Of a stretch of DNA of 64,000 bases, positions 1-20,900 are shown in pieces. The notes beneath the pieces are model-generated. The model did no database searches, was not told the origin of the DNA, and saw only the letters and a program-made list of their open reading frames with translations. Each line of letters opens with the position of its first letter. The first letter of the stretch is position 1. The DNA lies in assembly GCF_000227465.1 (NCBI RefSeq), contig NC_016047.1, positions 1,902,857 to 1,966,856 of the forward strand, read 5' to 3'. The translations under genes and the position numbers were made by a program. The stretch is from Bacillus spizizenii TU-B-10 (GTDB taxonomy: Bacteria > Bacillota > Bacilli > Bacillales > Bacillaceae).

Positions 1-8949
<8,949 letters not shown>

Positions 8950-8950
8950 C

Positions 8951-11900
8951 GTGAAAAATATAACGAAACAACTCACATTATCGTTAAAAAATCCGTTTAT
9001 TTATCACCATGTGGTTTACGGACAAAATGTCCTGCCGGGATTAGCCTATATTGATATGATCTACCAGATATTCAGAGAACACGGCTACGCCTGCTCAGAG
9101 CTTCAGCTGCGGAATTTATCCATCTATCAGCCGCTGACTGTGGAACAGAATGCGGTGATCATTCTCGATGTCCAATGTACGGAGAAAAAAGAAGGAAAGT
9201 GGCAAATCACAGCCAAAGGCTTTGAAAAACGTGGCGGGAATAAAGTTTCAGAAGAAAAGGTCTATATGAAGGCTGACATGCACGCCCACTCCCCGGCTGT
9301 ATTTGAAGAAACACTGGATCTTAATCAGATTAAAGCAGCTGCGCAAAACGTTATTCAGCTTGATGATGTATATGAACAATGCAGACGTCAGGAGTTAGTG
9401 CACAGCGAATATATGAAAGCCAGCGGTCACATTTATGAAGACGAAAACGGCGTCCTTCTTGATCTTTCTCTCGGTTCTGAAGCCATGCATCACGCAGAAG
9501 GCTTTATGTTTCATCCGACTCTCATAGACGGGAGCGGGGTGGGTGCCAACAATTTGCTCACATCTTTGCTTAAAGGAGAACAGAGGCTGTATTTGCCTCT
9601 GTTCTATGAATCCTTTTCCGCTTCAGCACTTTTGCAGACACATTGCATGACGAGAATTAAGCGCTCCTCCGTCCGGCAGGAAAAAGAGCTGATTTATGTA
9701 ACACTTGAATTTTTCAACGCTTCGGGAGAAAAAGTGGCTGAACTGAAAAACTTCACAAGCAAACTAGTGCGGGAAGCAGAGCTGATTAGCGGAAAGCAAC
9801 AGGATGTAGAGGAGAAACAAGAGACGGGAAAGGGCACAGTCGAGCATACTCAAGCTGCTGACACCGTATCTTCATCCGGCAGTATGGGGTCCTATGGCGA
9901 GGCTGAACAGTTCGTAAGCCAATTAATTGCAGGCAAAATAAATAAGCCGATCGAACAGATTGAAAAGCAGGTCGGCTATTACCAAATGGGACTGAATTCA
10001 TCAGGCTTGCTTGAAGTGGTAGAAACCATCAGTGACAAGATCGGTGAGAGCCTTTCGCCGACTCTCTTGTTTGAGCATACCACCATTGCCGAATTGTCAG
10101 CGTTTCTTGCCGAGGAATATGCTGAGCATTTTTGTGCCGCTGGTTCCCTTGATCAAAATGAAAGAGAGCACGTCTCCGATAGCATAATCGGCGATAAGGC
10201 TGCCGAAGGCCGAAAGACAAGCGGACCTGCTGACTTTTCTCATATTGCACCTTCTGAGACAGCAGGCGACATTGCGATTATCGGCTTGGCGGGCAGGTAT
10301 CCGAAGGCAAACAATATTCATGAATTTTGGAACAATCTGAAAGAGGGCAAGGATTGCATTAGCGAGATTCCAGAGTCGCGCTGGGATTGGCGGCGCCTTG
10401 AAGGAATCACATCTCCTTCGGGTAAGGACATTTCCAAATGGGGCGGATTTATTGATGATCCAGACTGCTTCGATCCTCAATTTTTCAGAATCACGCCGAG
10501 AGAAGCAGAGACCATGGACCCTCAGGAGCGACTGTTTTTAGAAACCTGCTGGGAAACGATTGAGGATGCAGGCTACACGCCGAAGACTTTGGCCAAGCCT
10601 AAAGGACGGAACAAAAGGCAGCATGTAGGCGTTTTTGCAGGCGTCATGCATAAGGATTATACATTAGTCGGCGCTGAAGAAGCATCAGCGGAAAATGTGT
10701 TTCCTCTCTCGCTCAACTATGCGCAAATCGCCAACCGTGTATCTTACTTTTGTAATTTCCACGGCCCGAGCATGGCGGTCGATACGGTATGCTCCTCATC
10801 TCTGACTGCTGTACATCTGGCGTTGGAAAGCATTCGCCACGGTGAGTGTGATGTCGCGTTAGCAGGCGGAGTGAACCTGTCCCTGCATCCTAATAAATAT
10901 ATGACATACGGGGTCTGGGATATGTTTTCCACTGACGGGCACTGCCGTACATTCGGCAAGGATGGAGACGGTTATGTGCCGGCAGAAGGAATCGGTGCGG
11001 TTTTATTAAAGCCATTGCACCAGGCAGAGAAAGATGGAGATCGCATTTATGCAGTGATTAAAGGAAGTACTGTGAATCATGTGGGCACTGTAAGCGGCAT
11101 TTCAGTGCCGAGTCCAGTTTCTCAAGCTGATCTGATTGAGGCATGCTTAGAGAAAACGGGAATTGACCCGCGGACGATCAGTTATGTAGAAGCACACGGA
11201 ACCGGTACGTCCTTAGGAGATCCGATCGAATTACAGGGGTTGATGAAAGCATTCCGCCAATATACACAGGATCGGCAGTTCTGTTCAATCGGTTCTGTTA
11301 AATCGAACATCGGGCATGCTGAATCCGCTGCGGGTATCAGCGGTTTAAGCAAGGTTGCCCTTCAGCTTCACCATCAAACACTCGTGCCTTCTTTACATTC
11401 AGAAGAACTGAATCCGTACGTGGATTTTGAAAAGTCTCCATTTTATGTACAGCATGAAACAGAAACGTGGAAACAGCCTGTTATCAAGGAGAAAGAGGAA
11501 GACATTCTTTATCCGCGCCGGGCGGGTATTAGTTCCTTCGGGGCAACCGGTTCAAACGCACATATTATCCTTGAGGAATACATTCCTCAAACAGCGGAGC
11601 AGGACGTTTCATTGCCGTCAGATTCTGACATGCCGGCGGTTATCCCGCTTTCTGCCCGTAATCAAGAACGTCTTCGTGTATATGCAAAACGTCTCTTGGA
11701 GTTTCTTCACGACGGGATTCAGATTAGAGATTTGGCTTATACATTGCAGATAGGTCGTGAACCTATGGAAGAGCGGGTTGCTTTTGTAGCAGCCGGAATT
11801 CAAGAATTATCAGGTCAATTGAAGGCTTTTGCAGAAGGGCACGAATCCATTCAGCATTGCTGGATGGGCCGAATATCAAGAGGAAGCGATTTATCGCTTT

Positions 11901-14900
11901 CTGCCGAAACGGTACATAAATTGCTGGAGCAAAGAAAACTCGATCAGATTGCGGAGCAGTGGGCGAACGGATCTGCGGTTGACTGGAAGCTTCTATATGA
12001 GGAAAAGAAACCAAAACGGATCAGCTTACCGACATACCCTTTTGAGAAAGTGCGTTATTGGGTACCAAAAGCTGAGGCGGCGACTAATCGTTCTAAGCAG
12101 GAAGGACACATCCTACATCCTCTTCTGCATCAAAATGTGTCCGACATGTCGGGAGTCCGCTTTCGGTCAGCGTTCACCGGACATGAATTTTTCTTAAAGG
12201 ACCATGTCATTAATGGCGAGCGGGTTTTACCCGGTGCAGCTTTATTGGAAATGGTACGGGCGGCTGTGGAAAAGGCAGCTGCAGATCAGTTCCCGACAGG
12301 ATTCCGACTCCGGAATATCGTCTGGGTTCGGCCGTTTGCCGTCACAGAACAGCAAGCAGACATACACATACGTTTATATCCTGAGGACAATGGTGAGATT
12401 GCATTCGAAATCTGCCAAGAGCCTGAAAGCGCAGAGAAGGCGCCGGTTGTATATGGACAAGGGGTCGCAGTGCTTTGTGAGGCTGATGAACCTCGGGTAA
12501 TCAACATTGAAGAACTGAAGGCAAATGATAATGAGCGGATTCTGTCACCTTCTGATTGCTACGAGGCTTATGCAGAAATGGGCATTCATTATGGTGACAG
12601 CCACAGAGCGATTGACAGCATATATATCGGCAAAAACGGAGTTCTCGCGAAATTGACGATGCCTCCTGTGATCTCCGACACGGAAGACCATTATGTCCTG
12701 CATCCAAGCATGATAGATTCGGCATTTCAAGCATCTATCGGTTTGAGGCTGGGAAGCGATACGCGTTTAGCAGACAGAAAGGCCATGCTGCCTTTTGCAT
12801 TGCAGGATGTCCAAATCTTCAAAGGCTGTGAGGCGTCTATGTGGGCGCGGATCACATACAGCGAGGGCAGTGGAGCTGGGGATCGCATGCAGAAGCTTGA
12901 TATCGATTTGTGCAATGAAGAGGGGCAGGTTTGCGTGCAGATGAAGGGCTATTCTGCAAGAGTGCTAGAAACAGATACAGAAAATCCTTCTGAGACAATT
13001 GACACGCTGCTGTTTGAACACGTTTGGGAAGAAAATGCTCCTGACGAGAAGAAAGAGTTTATAGCGTACGAGACACATAAAGTCGTTATCTGTGATTTTG
13101 GAGAACAAATGGAAAACATCCGAAACGATCTTGACTGTATAGTCCTGCATCATCATACAGCGGCAATTGATGAACGGTTTGAAGCATACGCCGTACAGTT
13201 ATTTGAAGAAATCAAACAGCTGCTGCACTCGAAAACCGGGGGACATACATTCATTCAAGTGGCGGTGCCTGCGTTGAACGAGCCGCAGCTATTAAGCGGC
13301 TTAACCGGACTGCTCAAAACGGCTGAACTGGAAAATCCCAAACTGACGGGACAGCTGATTGAATTAGATACCGGGATATCTGCTAGTGGCCTATACGAAA
13401 TATTGGAAGAAAACAGACGCTGTCCTCTTGACACACATATCCGCTACTGGCAAGGAAAACGTATTGTAAGCAAATGGAAAGAAACGTCTGGTGAGCACCT
13501 AAGTGCTGACATGCCATGGAAAGATAAAGGGGTTTATCTGATGACAGGCGGTGCAGGCGGCCTTGGCTTCATCTTTGCAAATGAAATCGCAAACCAAACG
13601 AATGATGCTGTTATGATCCTGACTGGTCGCTCTCCTCTCGATGAAAGGAAGCAGGTGATGCTTCAAGAGCTGCAGAAACTTGGCGTCCGAGCGGTTTACA
13701 GACAAGCGGATCTGACAGAGAAACAAGCTGTTGATGCCTTAATAATAGAGATCCAAAACACTTACGGCGGCCTGGACGGCATCATTCATAGCGCCGGTAT
13801 GATAAAAGATAATTTCATTATTAAGAAAAAGAAAGAAGAAGTTCAAACCGTGCTCGCTCCAAAAGTAGCCGGTCTGATTCATCTTGATGAAGCAACGAAA
13901 GATATTCCGCTTGATTTCTTTATCCTTTTTTCTTCAGGTGCAGGAGCAGTGGGAAGTGCGGGACAGGCTGATTATGCAATGGCGAATGCATTTATGAATG
14001 CATTCAGCGAATATCGAAATGGTCAAGCAGCGCTGGACAAACGTTACGGAAAAACACTTTCGGTATGCTGGCCGCTGTGGAAAGACGGGGGCATGCGTAT
14101 TGATGCTGAAACTGCGAGGATGCTGACAAAAGAAACAGGCATGGTAGCCATGGAAACAAGGCGAGGGATTCAGGCGCTATATCATAGCTGGGTGTTAGGA
14201 AAGCCGCAAGTATTAGTGGCTTCCGGTGTTGCCAATCGGATACGTGCATTTTTATATGAAACGGGACATGGTCAAGACCCATCTCACAATATGAAGAATA
14301 GAAATGTCAATCAGAATACGGAAAGAGCGGACATTGTCCTGGGAGTCGAGGAAGAGACATTGAGAGAAAAAGCTGAGAATTATGTGAAACAAGTGCTTTC
14401 TTCGGTTATCAAGCTGCCGGCCGGCCAGATTGATGCTGAAGCTCCTCTCGAGGATTACGGGATCGATTCTATTATGATCATGCATGTAACGGGTCAATTA
14501 GAAAAAGTATTTGGATCTTTGTCTAAGACATTGTTCTTTGAGTACCAGGATATTCGGTCATTAACCCGGTATTTTACTGATTCCCACCGAGAAAAGCTGC
14601 TGGACATCTTGAAAATTGAAACAGACAAACCTTCTGCTGCGGAGAATAGAAAAACAGATTCAGAGCCTGAAAGGAGAGAAATCTCTGTTGCCCCAAGAAA
14701 GTCCGGATTCTTTCCTTTGCAAGAAAAAGGGCAGAAGCAGCCGAGAAAAAAGGAAACAGAGAAAATTGCAATCATTGGTATCTCAGGGCGCTATCCTCAG
14801 GCAGACAACATCTATGAATTGTGGGAAAACCTGAGGGACGGACGAGACTGTATTACGGAAATTCCTGAAGATCGCTGGGATCATAGTCTCTATTATGATG

Positions 14901-17900
14901 AGGATAAGGACAAGCCTGGAAAAACCTACAGCAAGTGGGGCGGCTTCATGAAGGATGTAGACAAGTTTGATCCGCAGTTTTTCCATATTTCGCCCCGTGA
15001 AGCAAAATTAATGGACCCTCAAGAGCGTTTATTTTTGCAGTGTGTGTATGAAACGATGGAAGACGCAGGATATACAAGGGAGCATCTTGGCCGTAAGCGT
15101 AATTCGGAGCTTGGCGGAAGCGTCGGGGTGTACGTCGGGGTCATGTACGAAGAATACCAGCTGTACGGAGCGCAAGAGCAGGTGCGCGGTAGGTCTCTGG
15201 CGTTAACAGGGAATCCATCATCCATCGCGAACCGGGTATCTTATTATTTTGATTTTCATGGGCCGAGTATTGCTTTGGATACCATGTGTTCTTCTTCCTT
15301 AACTGCTATTCATTTGGCCTGCCAAAGCTTGCAGCGCGGAGAGTGTGAGGCGGCATTCGCGGGCGGCGTGAATGTTTCAATCCACCCCAATAAGTATTTG
15401 ATGCTTGGGCAGAACAAATTTATGTCCAGCAAAGGCCGATGTGAAAGCTTCGGAGAGGGTGGAGACGGCTATGTGCCGGGTGAAGGCGTTGGAGCAGTTC
15501 TTCTTAAGCCATTGTCTAAAGCCGTTGAAGATGGCGATCACATATATGGAATCATTAAGGGGACAGCCATTAACCACGGAGGAAAAACAAACGGTTACTC
15601 AGTTCCCAACCCGAACGCCCAAGCAGATGTGATCAAAAAGGCATTTGTGGAAGCAAAGGTTGACCCGCGGGCAGTCAGTTATATCGAAGCGCACGGCACG
15701 GGAACGTCTCTCGGAGATCCTATTGAAATGACAGGGCTGTCCAAAGTGTTTACGCAACAAACGAATGACAAACAATTTTGTGCAATAGGCTCAGCCAAAT
15801 CAAATATCGGGCACTGTGAGAGTGCAGCAGGTATCGCAGGATTAACGAAGGTATTGCTCCAAATGAAAAACAGGCAGCTCGCGCCTTCCATACATTCAAA
15901 CGTGTTGAACCCGAATATTGATTTCCATAACTCAGCGTTTAAAGTACAGCAAGAGCTAGAAGAATGGAAGAGGCCAATCATTTCTGTCAATGGTAAAGAC
16001 ATCGAATATCCGAGAATCGCAGGCATCTCTTCATTTGGCGCTGGGGGAGTTAACGCCCATATTTTAATAGAAGAGTATGTTCCGGAATCTGGGCAGGAAC
16101 GTTCCCTAGCAGGGAAACAGCCAGCTGTCATTGTGCTCTCAGCAAAAAATGAGGAAAAACTTCAGAAACGGGCGGAACGATTGCTGCATGCCATTCGTGA
16201 ACAACGATATGATGAAGCTGATTTGCACCGAATCGCCTATACGCTGCAAGTCGGGCGTGAAGCGATGAATGATCGCCTGGCGTTCGTTGTGGAAACGATG
16301 CAGGAGCTTGAAGAAAAGTTGAATGAATGTGTCTCAGGAACAGAAGATCGTGAATCTGTCTATCGAGGACAAGTGAAACGCAACAAAGAATCCATTGCCG
16401 CTTTTGCCGCTGATGAAGATATGTCAAAAACAATCGAGGCATGGATGAAAAAAGGAAAGTACGCGAAGGTTTTAGACCTTTGGGTAAGAGGCTTGCGTAT
16501 CGACTGGGACACGCTTTATCAGGATCAGAAACCGCGGCGCATCAGTCTACCTGCCTATCCTTTTGCAAGAGATCGCTATTGGATAGAAGTTAATGCAACA
16601 AAGGCTGAGGAAAAAAGAACGGTGGACCCAGCTGCTGAGGTACAGCCGGTCATACAAAAGCCGTCTATAGTGAGAGAAGCCAGCGGCAAGCCTGCCAATA
16701 TCACGTTACAGCCTTTAATGGCCAATCAGGATCGTTTGCAGCGTACAGCATCTCTGGTTCCATCAGATACAGAATCAGAGACGATCTCGGCGGAAGAATT
16801 GTGCGATGCACTAACGGCGAGCTTAGCGGAAGTGCTGTACATGGAACAAAACGAGGTTGACCCAGACGACGCATTCATAGACATCGGAATGGATTCGATT
16901 ACAGGACTCGAATGGATAAAAGCAATAAATAAACAGTATGGGACATCACTAAATGTCACCAAGGTTTATGATTATCCGACAACACGTGATTTCGCTGTTT
17001 ACTTAGCACATGAGTTAAGCGCACAAGCCAGAGAGAAAACAGAAGAAAGCGAAGCCCCGAAGCAAACGGGGACGTACGCACCGATGAAACAGAAAACAGC
17101 AGCACCTGCTGCTAAACCGGACAATATCTCCCTGCAGCCGTTAGAGCATCATCAGCCGTTGCAGGAAGAACCTGCAGCAACTATTCAATATGCAGCAGCC
17201 CAAATATCCGCAACAAGCCAAAATACTGGGGCAATTGAAACGCTGTATGAAGAATTGAGGGAAAGCATAGCAGACGTGTTATTCATGGAGCCGCATGAGG
17301 TGGATATTGACGAAGCATTCATTGATATCGGAATGGACTCGATTACCGGGCTCGAATGGATAAAAGCTGTGAATAAGCAGTATGGCACGTCCTTTTCAGT
17401 CACCAAAGTGTATGATTATCCAACGATACACGATTTTGCCGAGATGCTAAAGTCTGAGCTTGGAACTCATCTCGATAGAAAACAAGAATTGACAGAACAG
17501 AATGATCCCTCTGAAGCTGTTAAACAGCCGGCGGCACTGCCTAAGGCAGAGCCGTCAGAGCGTCCGCTTCAGTCTGTTCAATATCCAATAAAGAAAGAAC
17601 ATGAGAAGAAACCTGCCCCTATTCATCAAGATCACCGGGAGGATGCGATAGCCATTGTCGGGATGTCGGGAAGGTACCCGGGCGCAAGTAATGTAAGAGA
17701 GTATTGGGATAACCTGGTTCATGCGAGAAATGCCATTCGGGACATTCCAACATCACGGTGGGATGTTGATCAGTACTATGATCCTGCCTTGAACAAAAAA
17801 GGGAAAGTCTATTGCAAATCAATGGGGATGCTTGATGATATTGAACATTTTGATCCGTTGTTTTTTAATATCCCGCCGTCAGAAGCTGAACTGATGGATC

Positions 17901-20900
17901 CGCAGCACCGAATATTTTTGCAGGAAGGCTATAAAGCCTTTGAGGACGCTGGATATAACGCCCGAACATTAAATGAGAAAAGATGCGGCGTTTATCTCGG
18001 CATTATGAGCAATGAGTATGGGGTCATGCTGAATCGGCAGGCAAGAGCAAACGCCACCGGGAACAGCTTTGCGATCGCCGCGGCGCGTATTCCGTATTTT
18101 CTTAATTTAAAAGGGCCTGCTATTCCTATTGACACCGCATGCTCATCTTCTTTGGTCGGCACACATTTAGCTCGACAGGCACTCATAAACAAAGAAATTG
18201 ATATGGCGCTGGTTGGCGGTGTCAGCTTATACCTGACGCCGGAATCTTACATCAGTATGTGTGAGGCTGGCATGCTTTCACCTGATGGACAATGTAAAGC
18301 ATTTGATAATGGTGCGAATGGTTTTGTGCCCGGCGAGGGTGCGGGTGCGCTGGTTCTGAAAAGGCTGAAAGATGCAGAAGCAGACCGTGACCATATTTAT
18401 GGCATCATCATTGGCTCAGGTATTAATCAGGACGGGAAAACAAACGGAATCACGGCACCGAGTGTGAAAAGCCAAATGGATCTGGAAAGAGATATATATG
18501 AAACATATGGCATAGATCCTGAGAGTATCAGTTATGTAGAAATGCATGGTACCGGAACGAAACAAGGAGATCCAATTGAATTAGAGGCTTTATCCACCGT
18601 ATTTCAAGAAAAAACAGACAAAAAACAGTTTTGTGCAATCGGCTCAGTCAAAAGTAACATTGGCCATACATCCGCGGCGGCCGGAGTAGCTAGTGTTCAA
18701 AAAGTGTTATTGTGTATGAACCACAAAACCCTGGTGCCAACATTGAACTTCACGACACCGAATGAGCATTTTCAATTTGAGCATTCTCCTTTATATGTAA
18801 ACACGGAGCTTAAGCCTTGGGAATCGGCCGATGGAAAACCGAGGAGAGCCTGTGTCAGCTCTTTCGGATATAGCGGGACGAATGCCCACATCGTTATAGA
18901 AGAATATCAGCCTGAACAGAGGAATGATCAATTAACAAAGCAGCATCATTCAACATTATTTGTACTCTCAGCGAAAAAAGAGCAGCAATTGAAGGCCTAT
19001 GCAAAAGTAATGAAAGATTACGCAAATTCAATAGAAGAAATTGATTTGGAGGATATGGCATATACGCTACAAACCGGCCGGGAAGCGATGGATTATCGGA
19101 TGGCGTTTTTGGCGGATTCGAAAGAAGCGGTTATCAAAGCTTTAGGTGATTATTTAGCGGATGTGCCAAACAACAGCATATTTGCCGCTCACGTGAAAGC
19201 GAAGAAAAGCGAAATCAAGCTATTTGAAACAGATCATGATGCCAAAGCATTGCTGCAAACATGGATAGAGAAGAAAAGGCTGGAGAAAGTAGCGGAATTA
19301 TGGGTGAAAGGGCTGCAGATCGATTGGAACGGACTTTATGGAGCTCACATGCCTCGCCGAATCAGTCTGCCTGCTTATCCGTTTGCAAAAGAGTATTACT
19401 GGCTGCCACATCAAGAAGACAAGCCCGAAAACAGTGGTTCAGCACAGCCTTACTCCGAACCGATTACTAAGCACTGCTTTCTGCGCAAACAGTGGCAGCA
19501 TTGTCCGATTGAATCAGTAGAACGTACGAATCAAACCGTTGCCATTTTAGCAAACGAGGAGACAACGGCATTAGCGGCAGAGCTTTCGAAGTATTTCTCG
19601 AATTACCGTATATTTGACAGTCAAGAGCTCGGTCATGTATCTGCTGCAGGCTTTGAACATATCTCTGGAGCAATCGATCTGATCGGGTGCGGTACGAGCC
19701 ATGAGCAGTCGATAAGCTGGATAAACTGGCTCCAAAAGCTGATCGAGCAAGGACGTACAAGTAAGTATCGTTTGACGATCTTGGGTGTAACGAAAGGGCT
19801 GGAGTCTTTCGAAAATAAAGCTGTTCATTTGTCTGGTGCTTCACGGGCCGGTTTATATCGCATGCTTCAAAGCGAGTACAGCCACCTTACATCAAGACAC
19901 GCAGATATGGATTGCGCAGCCTCTCATGAGGAGCTGGCCAAACAGATTGCAGACGAGTTTTATGCCAATAGCACAGAATCAGAAGTCTGTTATCGAGACG
20001 GCAAGCGTTATCGCGCATATTTGGCAGAGCAGCCAGCAGACGCTGCCGGCCTTTATCAGAAGCAAGTATCCTTTTCAGCAGAAAAAGTCCTGCTCATTAC
20101 AGGCGGGACAAGAGGTCTCGGTTCGTTGTGTGCGCGGCATTTTGTGAAAACATACGGTGTTAAGCACCTGGTGCTCATCGGCCGTGAAGAGCTGCCGCCG
20201 CGTGACCAGTGGAATTCAGTAAAAAGTGCCTCGATTGCTGAGAAAATAAATGCGATTCAAGAGCTAGAAGCCATGGGTGCGGATGTTCAAGTGCTGTCTC
20301 TGGACCTGGCCGATTCATTTGCTGTCGCACAGAGCCTGAAGACCATACACGAAACAATGGGGCCGATTGGCGGAGTCATCCATTGTGCCGGGAAGGTGAA
20401 CAAACATAATCCGGCATTTATCAGAAAATCACTAGAAGAGATCGAACAGGTGCTTGAACCGAAAGTCGAAGGCCTGCAAACGTTGTTTGATCTGCTCAAA
20501 GGTGAACCGTTGGCGTTTGTTGCCTTGTTTTCATCAGTATCAGCGGCCATTCCTATTCTTGCAGCCGGACAAGCTGATTACGCGATGGCGAATGCATTTA
20601 TGGATTATTTTGCAGAGGCGCATAGAGATGAATGTCCAATTGTCAGCATTCAGTGGCCTAACTGGAAGGAAACCGGTTTAGGTGAGGTTCGCAGCAAAGC
20701 TTTAGAACAAACGGGATTGGTAAGCTTGAGAAACGATGAGGGATTACAGCTGCTGGATCAGATTCTATCCGATACACAGCATGCTGTCGTGCTGCCGGTA
20801 ATCCAAGATACAAATGTATGTAAGCCGGACAAGCTTATACAGCCGTCACGGCCTGTTGAAGCTCTCTCACATCCTGAGACGAAAAAGCAAGCTGACACTC

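Noticed and set aside
15679..16131. Antisense reading frame of about 150 codons on the - strand within pksL
   Set aside because: It mirrors a conserved KS segment; similar antisense frames occur opposite most KS copies, which shows they result from codon composition.
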